A stretch of DNA of 23,127 nt. It comes from a bacterium. GTDB lineage: Bacteria > Armatimonadota > HRBIN16. Below, piece by piece: positions 13,884 to 21,343 of the stretch. The stretch covers positions 1 through 23,127 of the forward strand of contig JANWXG010000010.1 of the NCBI GenBank assembly GCA_025057335.1, given 5' to 3'. Position numbers and translations under genes: made by a program. The notes below the pieces were generated by a model. The model was given only the letters and a program-made list of their open reading frames with translations. It made no database searches and was not told where the DNA came from. Position 1 is the first letter of the stretch. Every line of letters starts with the position of its first letter.

Positions 13884-15146
13884 CTACCCTCCGCAAGCAG
13901 CCAGACCCTGCTTGGCAGCCTCCAACCCGCGACGCGCACGCTCCACGTTTTGCCCGGCGGCAATCTGGCGTTCGTACTCCGTAATCGCCTGCTGATACGC
14001 ATCGCGAGCCGAATCGAGCTCTCCCAGCCGCTGGTGACAGAGCCCTATCTGCTGATAGATGAAGCCCCTATCGGTTGCCCCTTGCAGTGCCTTCTGGTAG
14101 AGCGCTACGGCTTCGCGGTACCTGCCCGCGAGCTGGTGTTGCTGGGCGACGCGCACTAGGTCCTCAGACTCCATTGACGGCGGGGGCGGTGGTACGACGC
14201 CGCTGCTAGTCCCCGCGCCCGGACGCACGCTAATCTCCATCACGGGCTGGCGCTCGGTGGGCGGTCTGCTTGTAGAAAGCTGCAGAGGCACGTCAGGCAT
14301 TACCACCGAGCCTCCCGAGGCGGGCTGTTCAGTCCTCGCGTTACTACCCTGCGCGCGACCGTTCGCAGGCGCGGAGACGCCCGCAGGCTGCGGCGACGGT
14401 GCGACAGTGAGGGGCGGCAACGGGGGTAGGGGAAGCCTTTCCGTGCGCCCAGTGGATGCCGCGCGCTCCGGCTCACGCTGCTGCACTGGCTCTACGGGCT
14501 GGGGAGCTGCAGGCGCTTGCGTCACGTTCGGCTGGACGTAACCTGGCGTCCCCGAAGGGTACCACTGGTATGGTGCATATGCCGTTGTAGGAGACGAGGG
14601 CTGTGTCGTGGTTTGGGGTGGGGGGACGGACTGGGTACGCCGTGGATAGTTCAGCGCCGCCAGCCCCATCACGAACAACCCTATCGTGACGAAGGCGCCA
14701 ATCAGCACGGGCAGATAATTGGGTTCCTCGCGGGGCGGTTTGGAAGCGGGCATCCGCAGGCGACGGCGCAACTCTTCCAGCTTGGCGCGGTCGGCAGCGC
14801 TGTCGGGATTGAGGGCAACGACCTTCTCATACTCTGCTGCTGCCTTTTGTAGGTCGCCCTGCTTTTCATAGATGAGCCCGAGCAGAGAGTGTGCAGACGT
14901 ATTCGCGGGGTCAAGCACCAGAACGCCTTCGCACGCTAGTATCGCCTCCGCGAAACGACCGTCCGCTTCATGTGCCAGCGCTTCATCTAACAGCTGCCGA
15001 ATCTTCGCCTGCTGCTCGGGCGATTCCAACTGGAAGGCGCTTTCGTCCAGCGTAGGCATCGGGCGGTTGGGTTGCAGCCGGTGTCCGCACTGGTAGCAGA
15101 AGCGGCTATCGTCGGTGTTATGTGCCCCGCACTGTGTGCAGAACAT
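13884..15146 (-). CDS. Zinc-ribbon, TPR-containing single-pass membrane protein
   Basis: The protein has 420 residues. A zinc ribbon opens it (C3, C6, C17, C20). Residues 47-130 carry TPR-like helices (DGRFAEAILACEGVLVLDP, GDLQKAAAEYEKVVALNP). One membrane helix lies at about 144-166. A long Pro/Gln/Ser/Thr-rich linker (about 170-320) follows, then a second TPR block from about 325 to 395 (GRYREAVALYQKAL, GELDSARDAYQQAI). The layout suggests cytoplasmic N-terminal domains and an exported C-terminal TPR. The stop is 2 bp upstream of the next TPR gene start, and the ruvB stop lies 14 bp upstream of this start. Function is unknown; a scaffold role with the neighbouring TPR and FG-GAP proteins is inference. 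Confidence 0.85.
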   Translation of the reverse strand: MFCTQCGAHNTDDSRFCYQCGHRLQPNRPMPTLDESAFQLESPEQQAKIRQLLDEALAHEADGRFAEAILACEGVLVLDPANTSAHSLLGLIYEKQGDLQKAAAEYEKVVALNPDSAADRAKLEELRRRLRMPASKPPREEPNYLPVLIGAFVTIGLFVMGLAALNYPRRTQSVPPPQTTTQPSSPTTAYAPYQWYPSGTPGYVQPNVTQAPAAPQPVEPVQQREPERAASTGRTERLPLPPLPPLTVAPSPQPAGVSAPANGRAQGSNARTEQPASGGSVVMPDVPLQLSTSRPPTERQPVMEISVRPGAGTSSGVVPPPPPSMESEDLVRVAQQHQLAGRYREAVALYQKALQGATDRGFIYQQIGLCHQRLGELDSARDAYQQAITEYERQIAAGQNVERARRGLEAAKQGLAACGG

Positions 15147-15160
15147 GGTGCTCTCCCCCC

Positions 15161-16204
15161 TTATAACAGGCGCTGCTGATGCACCTCGCCTCGCGGTAAC
15201 AGCCCCAGGTGCTCGTACGCTAGGCGAGTCGCCACGCGACCGCGCGAGGTGCGGTTCAGCAAGCCAATCTGTATCAGAAACGGCTCGTACACGTCCTCGA
15301 TGGTGTCGCGCTCCTCATTGGTGGCGGCGGAGAGGGTGTCAATGCCTACTGGCCCGCCGTCGAACTTCTCGATAATCAGGCGCAGGAACCGCCTGTCGAA
15401 TTCGTCCAGCCCTAGCGAGTCCACCTCCAGCAGTTGTAGCGCCTCGTCTGCAATCTGCCGGGTGATGACGCCATCAGCACGCACCTGGGCATAGTCGCGC
15501 ACGCGCCGCAGCAGGCGGTTAGCGATGCGCGGCGTGCCCCGCGAGCGTCGCGCAATCTCCGCCGCCCCCTCTCGCTCAATCGGCACTCCCAGTATCTCCG
15601 CTGAGCGTAGCACGATGGTCTGCAGCTCTTCGGGCGCGTAAAACTGAAAATACAGCACGATGCCAAAGCGCGCGCGCAAGGGCGAGGTGAGCAGCCCCGC
15701 ACGGGTAGTTGCGCCTACTAAGGTAAAAGGCGGCAGGTCAATTTTAATAGTGCGCGCCGCGGGTCCTTTGCCAATCACCAGGTCCAGCTGGTAGTCTTCC
15801 ATTGCAGGGTAGAGTATCTCCTCAACGGGGCGGCTGAGGCGATGCACCTCGTCAATGAACAGCACGCTGTTCGGCTCCAGGTTGGTCAGTATCGCCGCGA
15901 GGTCGCCCGGTCGCTCGATGGCGGGACCGGACGTAGAGCGGATGGGAGCGCCCATCTCATTGGCGATGATGTGAGCAATAGTGGTCTTGCCCAGCCCAGG
16001 CGGACCGTAAAGTAGCACATGGTCTAGCGCCTCGCCGCGCTGGCGTGCCGCCTCGATGAAGATGCCGAGGTTCTCTTTGAGTCGCGCCTGCCCGATGAAC
16101 TCACGCAGCCAGCGCGGACGCAGGCTTAGCTCCTCTTCTACCTCCTCTACCCAGCGACGCGGGGTCACGATACGTTGTTCTTCGGTGTCCTCTTTGCGGC
16201 GCAT
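15161..16204 (-). CDS. ruvB: Holliday junction branch migration ATPase RuvB
   Basis: The protein has 347 residues from ATG 16204 or 363 from ATG 16252. I prefer 16204 because GGAG lies 11 nt upstream and the family usually begins close to RIVTP; the upstream ATG has no ribosome site. RuvB is the hexameric motor that drives RuvA-bound Holliday junctions. Walker A is GPPGLGKTT, Walker B is LFIDEVH, sensor 1 and the arginine-finger region are GATTRAGLLTSPLRARFG, and the C-terminal winged helix carries GGPVGIDTLSAATNEERDTIEDVYEPFLIQ (shown only as the family landmark GGPVGIDTLSAA). It is on the same strand as ruvA but separated from it by a 548-bp repeat-rich spacer. The TPR genes follow 14 bp downstream. 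Confidence 0.96.
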   Translation of the reverse strand: MRRKEDTEEQRIVTPRRWVEEVEEELSLRPRWLREFIGQARLKENLGIFIEAARQRGEALDHVLLYGPPGLGKTTIAHIIANEMGAPIRSTSGPAIERPGDLAAILTNLEPNSVLFIDEVHRLSRPVEEILYPAMEDYQLDLVIGKGPAARTIKIDLPPFTLVGATTRAGLLTSPLRARFGIVLYFQFYAPEELQTIVLRSAEILGVPIEREGAAEIARRSRGTPRIANRLLRRVRDYAQVRADGVITRQIADEALQLLEVDSLGLDEFDRRFLRLIIEKFDGGPVGIDTLSAATNEERDTIEDVYEPFLIQIGLLNRTSRGRVATRLAYEHLGLLPRGEVHQQRLL

Positions 16205-16265
16205 GCCATACGTTTCTCCGTCCCTCTCCCGCCGAGCGGGCACTCCATACATCCGTCTACTGATT

Positions 16266-16283
16266 AGACGCTGGCTAGCGTCT
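16266..16283. other. Perfect 7-bp hairpin upstream of ruvB
   Basis: AGACGCT (16266-16272) and AGCGTCT (16277-16283) are perfect inverted arms around a 4-nt loop. The hairpin lies 62 bp upstream of the preferred ruvB start, in the likely 5' leader on the minus strand. It has no T-run. It could be an operator or a leader structure; nothing decides between these. Confidence 0.4.
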
Positions 16284-16346
16284 TCCTGTTACCTGCAGTG
16301 CTCGTGGGGTGTAGACAGCACCTTCTCCCCAACGCCACTTGTTATT

Positions 16347-16538
16347 CTGAAGTCGAAGCTGTTTGTTCAGGAGAAGCACTCACGTGCTTCACGACAAGTA
16401 GCAGAGCGCAGCGAAGAATCTCGGTCTGACGATAGGTAGAGATGCTTCGCTAGCGCTCAGCATGACAATCGGGCTGCCTGTTGCATCTGAAGTCTATGTT
16501 GTTCGCCCAGAGGAAGCACTCATGTGCTTCACTACAAA
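16347..16538. repeat. Pair of 52-bp direct repeats, each with a GAAGCAC hairpin
   Basis: The stretches 16347-16398 and 16487-16538 align without gaps at 41 of 52 positions, offset by exactly 140 bp. Each contains a perfect hairpin: GAAGCAC (16373-16379) with GTGCTTC (16384-16390), and GAAGCAC (16513-16519) with GTGCTTC (16524-16530), both with 4-nt loops. One of the palindromic GCGAAGAATCTC elements lies between the two copies. No coding region is supported in this spacer. Confidence 0.75.
16404..16466. repeat. Palindromic dispersed element, copy 1
   Basis: The left arm GAGCGCAGCGAAGAATCTC (16404-16422) is nearly complementary to the right arm at 16441-16458 (GATGCTTCGCTAGCGCTC), followed by a CAGCATGAC tail (to 16466). 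The left arm is identical over 19 bp to the one in copy 2. Elements with this GCGAAGAATCTC core are scattered between genes in many environmental bacterial genomes and behave like small REP/MITE-type repeats. Confidence 0.75.
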
Positions 16539-16612
16539 CTGAAGCGTGTGTCGTGTGTACTCGTGTGCCAAGGCGCGCCATGTTAGTAGTAGCACACATC
16601 AGTGCGCATCCC

Positions 16613-16670
16613 GTCATTCTGAGCGCAGCGAAGAATCTCCCAGATGCTTCGCCTACGGCTCGGCAGGAGC
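16613..16670. repeat. Palindromic dispersed element, copy 2
   Basis: It begins GTCATTCTGAGCGCAGCGAAG (first 20 shown as GTCATTCTGAGCGCAGCGAA) at 16613. The 19-bp core at 16621-16639 is identical to copy 1. The right arm from 16643 (GATGCTTCGCCTACGGCTC) folds back on it with a few mismatches. The start of this copy is the reverse complement, with small changes, of the end of copy 1. Confidence 0.75.
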
Positions 16671-16698
16671 CTCACCATAGCTCCGCATCGCCAGTTGC

Positions 16699-16727
16699 CC
16701 CCCCTGCCGAAGAGGCTCGGTGGGGGG
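16699..16727. terminator. Strong hairpin downstream of ruvA
   Basis: CCCCCC (16699-16704) pairs with GGGGGG (16722-16727), and inside it CCGA (16707-16710) pairs with TCGG (16717-16720) around a 6-nt loop. It lies 26 bp past the ruvA stop on the minus strand. No T-run follows, so it is at best a non-canonical transcript end or an mRNA-stabilising stem. Confidence 0.45.
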
Positions 16728-16752
16728 ATTGCTCCTCTCGCCTGCTTCGGGG

Positions 16753-17370
16753 TCACCGCCCCGTCGTCAACACCTGCAGGGCGCTCCGCACCACAGCAGC
16801 CGTCTCAGCGTCGGCAGGGAGCGATCTGACAGCGGTTTCGGCGGCGCGTCGGGCGTCGGTACGGCTATAGCCTAGCGCCACCAGTGCCTCTACCGCATCT
16901 TCCAGCTTATCCGAAGGAAGCGGTTTCCCCTTCGCGGCGAGGCGTTCCACCTTGCGCTGCCAGGCGATTTCCGCTGCCTTCTCTTTAAGCTCCATAGTGA
17001 TGCGCTGCGCTATCTTGGTGCCGACGCCGGGCGCGCCGGTGAGACGTTTGATGTCCTCGGCGGCGATTGCCATCGCCAGCTGCTCGGCATCCATCACGCT
17101 CAGCAGGCTCAGCGCCGCCTTGGGCCCCACTCCATTAACGCTGAGCAACATCTCAAAAAGCCGACGCTGCTCTGCAGTGAGGAACCCGTACAAGCTCATC
17201 TCGTCCTCGCGCACGTAGAGGATGGTGAGTAAATGGACTGGCTCCCCCTCCGAGGGCAACGTCGCCAACACTGTTTCGGGCACCAGCACGCGGTAGCCGA
17301 CCCCATTTACGTCCACGACCACCGCAGACGTGTCCCTCTCTACCAGCGTGCCGCGTAGATGCGCAATCAT
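16753..17370 (-). CDS. ruvA: Holliday junction DNA helicase subunit RuvA
   Basis: The protein has 205 residues, the normal length. The start ATG 17370 gives the conserved MIAHLRGTLVE opening and lies 2 bp after the hisG stop, with AAGGTG inside hisG as the ribosome site; upstream in-frame codons only add hisG shadow sequence. RuvA tetramers hold Holliday junctions for RuvB. The OB fold is at about 1-62 (VVVDVNGVGYRV), the helix-hairpin-helix motifs are VNGVGPKAALSLLS and APGVGTKIAQRITMELK, and the C-terminal domain III (VEALVALGYSRTDARRA) that contacts RuvB is intact. ruvC is not in the window. Confidence 0.96.
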   Translation of the reverse strand: MIAHLRGTLVERDTSAVVVDVNGVGYRVLVPETVLATLPSEGEPVHLLTILYVREDEMSLYGFLTAEQRRLFEMLLSVNGVGPKAALSLLSVMDAEQLAMAIAAEDIKRLTGAPGVGTKIAQRITMELKEKAAEIAWQRKVERLAAKGKPLPSDKLEDAVEALVALGYSRTDARRAAETAVRSLPADAETAAVVRSALQVLTTGR

Positions 17371-17372
17371 GC

Positions 17373-18242
17373 TCAGTAAATCACCTTGTTGAGCGGATAC
17401 TCCACGATGCCCTGCGCCCCCGCGCGTTTGAGCTGCGGAATCAACTCGCGCACCAGCTTCTGCTCTAGAATGGTCTCCACCGCGACCCAACCTTCATCCG
17501 ACAGCGGCGAGATGGTGGGGTTCTTCAGTGCAGGCAGTACCTCTAGCACCCGAGGCAGGTTGCTGCGCTCCACGTTCATTTTCAAGCCCACCAGCACGCC
17601 CGCGTTGAGGGCAGCAGTAAGGAGCATGGCGATGTTCTCTGTCTTTTCGCGCTTCCAGGGGTCCTGCCATGCCTGCTGATTGGCGATGAGGCGGGGGGTA
17701 GAAACCAGCAGAGTATCGACGACGCGCAGGTTATGTGCACGCAGGCTACTACCTGTCTCCGTGTTCACCACGATAGCGTCGGCGAGCACGGGCACTTTGA
17801 CTTCACATGCGCCCCATGAGAACTCCACCGTCGCCTGTACGTCGTGTTGCCGCAGATAGCGCTCAGTCAAGCGCACATACTCGGTAGCAATGCGCTTGCC
17901 CTGCAGGTCTCGCACGCTCTGCACAGGACTGCTTTCCTGCACTGCGAGCACGACCCGCACGGGGTTGCGCGTGGCTTTAGAGTAGGTCAAGTCAGCCACT
18001 TCCACCACGTTCACACCGTTGTCCTCGATCCAGTCTTTGCCGCTAATGCCGACGTCCAGAATACCATCCTGAACGTAGCGCGGTATCTCCTGAGGACGAA
18101 TCAGCCAGGGTTCCAGTTCAGGGTCGTCGACAGTCGGTTCGTATGAACGCACCGACACATGGAAATCGAAACCGGCTTTCTTGAACAGCTCAAACGTTGC
18201 CTCTTGCAAACTGCCTTTCGGTAGACCGATTTTCAGTTTCAC
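17373..18242 (-). CDS. hisG: ATP phosphoribosyltransferase, long form
   Basis: The protein has 289 residues from GTG 18242, which has GGGAG 7 nt upstream and gives VKLKIGLPKGSL, the normal HisG opening. ATG 18269 would add nine residues but lies only about 15 bp from the -10 element and has no ribosome site. HisG catalyses the first step of histidine synthesis, joining ATP and PRPP. Landmarks are GLPKGSL, DVGISGKDW, the PRPP-binding region ADAIVVNTETGSSL-like segment, and a C-terminal ACT-like regulatory domain (NLPRVLEVLPALKNPTISPL, 20 residues). The long form is self-sufficient and does not need HisZ. The other his genes are absent here. hisG and ruvA are 2 bp apart and probably co-translated. 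Confidence 0.95.
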   Translation of the reverse strand: MKLKIGLPKGSLQEATFELFKKAGFDFHVSVRSYEPTVDDPELEPWLIRPQEIPRYVQDGILDVGISGKDWIEDNGVNVVEVADLTYSKATRNPVRVVLAVQESSPVQSVRDLQGKRIATEYVRLTERYLRQHDVQATVEFSWGACEVKVPVLADAIVVNTETGSSLRAHNLRVVDTLLVSTPRLIANQQAWQDPWKREKTENIAMLLTAALNAGVLVGLKMNVERSNLPRVLEVLPALKNPTISPLSDEGWVAVETILEQKLVRELIPQLKRAGAQGIVEYPLNKVIY

Positions 18243-18283
18243 CCTTGCACTCCCAGCCTGTTGATGCAATGTGCGCAGAGAAG

Positions 18284-18313
18284 ATTATATCGGCATTGCG
18301 GGCGAGGCGTCAA
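18284..18313 (-). promoter_or_regulatory. Sigma-70 promoter for hisG-ruvA
   Basis: On the minus strand TTGACG (18313-18308), an 18-bp spacer and TATAAT (18289-18284). It ends 41 bp before the GTG start at 18242. It is divergent from, and 10 bp away from, the rpoZ promoter. Confidence 0.75.
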
Positions 18314-18323
18314 CTCAGCCTCG

Positions 18324-18352
18324 TTGACGATAGGGATAGCAGGCGGTATAAT
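18324..18352 (+). promoter_or_regulatory. Sigma-70 promoter for rpoZ-dnaJ
   Basis: TTGACG (18324-18329), a 17-bp spacer and TATAAT (18347-18352), 36 bp upstream of the rpoZ start. Confidence 0.8.
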
Positions 18353-18388
18353 CTAAAGACGTGAACAAGCAAAGGGAGGTGTGCGGCA

Positions 18389-18892
18389 GTGATTTTGCCC
18401 AACCCCGATCAGCTCAATCGGTTCAACAAATATGCGCTGGTGATGTTGGCAGCCAAGCGCGCGAAGCAGCTGCAGGAGCAGGGTATCGCGCGGCGTGCCT
18501 TGGTGAACAGCTCCTCTCAGAACCCGCTGACCATTGCGCTAGAAGAGATAGCGGGAGGCAGGCTAATTCCTAGCTTCAATCCCGAACCGCTGCCTGATCT
18601 CGTGGCTCCCGAGCCTGCTGAGCCAGTGCTGACCACGGAAGAGTTTGAAGAGGCGATAGCCAAAATGACGATGGCGGCAGAGGCAAACCGCCTCGATACC
18701 GATAATGGGACTGAACCCTCCGCGATAGAGACCGAGTATCTTGCAGAGGAGGGCGAAGAGCTGTTTTCGGAACAAGCAGAGGAGGGGGAAATAGAAGCAT
18801 GGTCGGACGAGGAAGAGACCAGCTTCGATGAGGAGCTTGCCTCCGCAGAAGGAGAGAGTGTCAAGGAAGATAGTGTTTCAGAAACAGAGTAG
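18389..18892 (+). CDS. rpoZ: RNA polymerase omega subunit with long acidic C-terminal tail
   Basis: The protein has 167 residues from GTG 18389; GGAGG lies 9 nt upstream. The conserved omega core is residues 1-62: NKYALVMLAAKRAKQL (13-28) and NPLTIALEEIAGGRL (45-59). Omega wraps the beta' C-terminus and helps assemble RNA polymerase. Typical omegas have about 70-100 residues. Here the core is followed by roughly 100 extra residues, of which the last 50 include about 22 Asp/Glu and only one Lys/Arg. The tail is predicted to be disordered. It is followed 20 bp later by dnaJ, whereas the common neighbours gmk and coaBC are absent. The core assignment is solid; any function for the tail is unknown. 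Confidence 0.88.
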   Translation: MILPNPDQLNRFNKYALVMLAAKRAKQLQEQGIARRALVNSSSQNPLTIALEEIAGGRLIPSFNPEPLPDLVAPEPAEPVLTTEEFEEAIAKMTMAAEANRLDTDNGTEPSAIETEYLAEEGEELFSEQAEEGEIEAWSDEEETSFDEELASAEGESVKEDSVSETE

Positions 18893-18912
18893 TGGCAGGA
18901 TGAGGTGCTAGA

Positions 18913-20052
18913 ATGCGGGGCGAGATGGACTACTATGAGACCCTTGGAGTGAGCAGGGACGCGACGCAGGAGGAGATCAAGCGTGCTTATCGCCGTCTCG
19001 CCCGCCAGTATCATCCTGACGTCAACCCGGGCGACAAGCAGGCGGAGGAGAAGTTCAAAGCCATTAATGAAGCCTACGAAGTGCTGAGTGACCCAGAGAA
19101 GCGTCGGGCATACGACCTGTTCGGGCGAGCGGGAGTACGCGGCGGTGCAGCGGAACCCGATTTCGGCTTTAGTGGCTTCGGAGATATCGGTGACCTGTTC
19201 GACCTCTTCTTCGGCACAGGGGGCGCGCGCACGGAGACGTCTCGTGCTCAGCGCGGCAACGACCTGCGCGTGGACGTGGAGGTCACCCTAGAAGAGGTTG
19301 CCTTAGGCACGCCCAAGACAGTGCAGTATGCTCGCTTCGAGACCTGCACGCGCTGTGGAGGCAATGGCGCTGAACCCGGCGAGAACCCTGTGACCTGTTC
19401 CACCTGCCGCGGCAGCGGGCGAGTACGCCACTCGCAGCACACGCTGCTGGGCACCATCTCCACTGTGGTCACCTGTCCCCACTGTCGAGGCGAGGGCAAA
19501 GTGATTTCGCGTCCGTGTACACAGTGTCGCGGCGAGGGGCGTGTGCGCCAGATGGTAGAACGCACTCTGCGCGTGCCGCTGGGCGTGGAAGATGGTACCG
19601 CTGTGCAGTTTCTGGGCGAGGGCGATGCGGGCAGGCGCGGCGGCGAGGCAGGCGACCTCTTTGTGGTGTTTCATGTGCGCCCGCACGAGCGGTTCGAGCG
19701 TGACGGGGCGCACCTGCGGACGCGGCTGACCATTTCCTTCGCACAGGCGGCTCTGGGCGCGAAGGTGAAAGTGCCCGGTCTCAGCGAGGACATCGAATTG
19801 GAAATCCCACCCGGCACGCAGCCCGGCAGCGTGTTTCGCGTGTCAGGAAAAGGCTTGCCCCACCCGCGACAGGGTAGAGGCGACCTGCTGGTGCAAGTGA
19901 ACATCCACGTGCCGACCCATCTGAACGAGGTGCAGCGAGGGCTGCTGCGTCAGTTCGCTGCCGCGTGCGGCGAGCGGTTCACCGACGTGCCCGAAGAGGA
20001 GAAGAGCTTCTTTGAGAAGTTCATCAGCGGGCTGAAAGGGGAGAAGGGCTAG
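18913..20052 (+). CDS. dnaJ: Chaperone DnaJ (type I Hsp40)
   Basis: The protein has 379 residues from ATG 18913, which has GAGG 7 nt upstream; ATG 18925 (giving MDYYETLGV) is a possible alternative. DnaJ delivers unfolded clients to DnaK and stimulates its ATPase. The J domain has HPD at 34-36. A short Gly/Phe region (FGFSGFGDIGDLFDLFFG) follows. Four zinc-binding CxxCxGxG repeats are complete: CTRCGGNG, CSTCRGSG, CPHCRGEG and CTQCRGEG. The C-terminal substrate-binding domains are full length. dnaK and grpE are not in the window. The 3' end overlaps the convergent PLP-enzyme gene by 4 bp. Confidence 0.97.
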   Translation: MRGEMDYYETLGVSRDATQEEIKRAYRRLARQYHPDVNPGDKQAEEKFKAINEAYEVLSDPEKRRAYDLFGRAGVRGGAAEPDFGFSGFGDIGDLFDLFFGTGGARTETSRAQRGNDLRVDVEVTLEEVALGTPKTVQYARFETCTRCGGNGAEPGENPVTCSTCRGSGRVRHSQHTLLGTISTVVTCPHCRGEGKVISRPCTQCRGEGRVRQMVERTLRVPLGVEDGTAVQFLGEGDAGRRGGEAGDLFVVFHVRPHERFERDGAHLRTRLTISFAQAALGAKVKVPGLSEDIELEIPPGTQPGSVFRVSGKGLPHPRQGRGDLLVQVNIHVPTHLNEVQRGLLRQFAAACGERFTDVPEEEKSFFEKFISGLKGEKG

Positions 20053-21188
20053 CCCTCCGCTACACGCAGCGCCTGCTCCAGGTCGGCAATGAGCCTCTCC
20101 GCAGGCTCAAGTCCCACGTGTATCCGTAGCCCCCAGCGCGTCTCCCCATCGTAGTCCTCGATGCGCATCGGCAGAGCGAGGCTCTCATAGCCGCCCCAGC
20201 TGGGACCGATACGGAACAGCCGAAGCGCGTTCACTACCGCTACCGCCGCCTCGCGGCTGTTGCGCTTGAGAGTGAACGAAAGCAACCCGCTGAAACCGCG
20301 CATCTGGCGGCGCGCCAGCTCGTGTTGGGGATGTGATGGCAAGCCCGGGTAAAGCACATTGTGCACCGCAGGGTGCGTAGATAGCCGTTGGGCAACCTGG
20401 AGCGCGTTGTGCTGGTGCTGTTGCAGCCGCGTAGGTAGAGTACGAAGTCCACGCAGAATCAACCACGCTGCGAACGGGTCTAGGATACCGCCCAGCAGGG
20501 TCATCTCGCGATGAATCGCCTCGATACGCTCGCGCGAGGTGCAGACAACCCCGGCAATGACGTCGCTGTGTCCACCTAGGTATTTGCTCGCCGAATGCAC
20601 CACGATATCTACACCCAGTTGCGATGGACTTTGGAAGAGCGGGGTCGCCCACGTGTTGTCGATGATAGTTGTGACGCCATGCGCCCTAGCGAGCGCACAG
20701 ACCTCTTCTAATGGCTGCAGCCAGAAGTTGATGCTGGTCGGGCTTTCCAGATAGAACACGCGCGTATGGGGGCGCAACGCCTGCTCGAAATCCTCCACGT
20801 GCGTGCCCTGCACGAAGGTGACCTCCACACCGAAACGGCTGAGGTGCTCCTGCAGCAACAAGCGTGTGGGGTAATACACATGCTTCACGCACACCACATG
20901 GTCGCCCCCACGCAGTTGCGACAGTAGCGCCGCGCTGATGGCTGCCATGCCCGAGGCGAAGCAGCGCGCCTCCTCCGTCCCCTCCAGCGCTGCCATCTTG
21001 GCGTTGAGCAGGTCAGTGGTGGGGTTGGCTTCGCGGGTGTAGATGTAACGCGAAGAGGAGCGCGCCTCTACACTGGGCACAGCGAACAGGCTGTTTTGGA
21101 AAAGCGGTGGCACAATAGCGCCCAGGAACCGCTCTGGCTCCTCGCCCCAGTGCAGGCAAATCTCCTCGAAAGTGCTCTCTTCGTCCAT
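20049..21188 (-). CDS. Cys/Met metabolism PLP-dependent enzyme (cystathionine gamma-synthase/lyase family)
   Basis: The protein has 379 residues; GAGG lies 7 nt upstream of ATG 21188. The PLP lysine is K202 in SASKYLGGHSD, the cofactor aspartate D177 is in IIDNTWATP, and YTREANPTTDLL (50-61) contributes the tyrosine and arginine that hold the PLP phosphate from the partner subunit. The family covers cystathionine gamma-synthase, gamma-lyase, beta-lyase, O-acetylhomoserine sulfhydrylase and methionine gamma-lyase. The sequence alone does not tell me which. The presence of cysK 14 kb away shows the cell makes cysteine directly, but this does not settle the role. Convergent with dnaJ; no clear promoter found upstream. 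Confidence 0.93.
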   Translation of the reverse strand: MDEESTFEEICLHWGEEPERFLGAIVPPLFQNSLFAVPSVEARSSSRYIYTREANPTTDLLNAKMAALEGTEEARCFASGMAAISAALLSQLRGGDHVVCVKHVYYPTRLLLQEHLSRFGVEVTFVQGTHVEDFEQALRPHTRVFYLESPTSINFWLQPLEEVCALARAHGVTTIIDNTWATPLFQSPSQLGVDIVVHSASKYLGGHSDVIAGVVCTSRERIEAIHREMTLLGGILDPFAAWLILRGLRTLPTRLQQHQHNALQVAQRLSTHPAVHNVLYPGLPSHPQHELARRQMRGFSGLLSFTLKRNSREAAVAVVNALRLFRIGPSWGGYESLALPMRIEDYDGETRWGLRIHVGLEPAERLIADLEQALRVAEG

Positions 21189-21343
21189 GTGCTTTCCTCA
21201 GCGGATGGTCTTGTTCTGCTCCCTATGTTACACCGCGCACTGAGTGAAAGCCTGCTGATGCTATCAGGGAGGTGACCGACAGGGGTTTGAGGTATACTAT
21301 GGCTACGCTCGCACATCGTGTTGGTGAACAGGAGGAAAACGCT

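Noticed and set aside
13882..13896. Start of the TPR gene at ATG 13896
   Set aside because: It lies inside the upstream gene and has no good ribosome site; ATG 13881 has GGAGG at ideal spacing.
16481..16870. 129-residue plus-strand open frame in the ruvA-ruvB spacer
   Set aside because: It runs across dispersed repeats and into the ruvA 3' end, has no ribosome site and no recognisable features.
17371..17490. N-terminal extension of RuvA
   Set aside because: The extra 40 residues are the hisG 3' end in another frame; RuvA families start at MIAHLRG.
18517..19014. 165-residue Ser-rich minus-strand open frame
   Set aside because: It is the mirror of the Glu-rich rpoZ tail (GAA/GAG read as Ser/Phe/Leu codons) and lacks any family signal.
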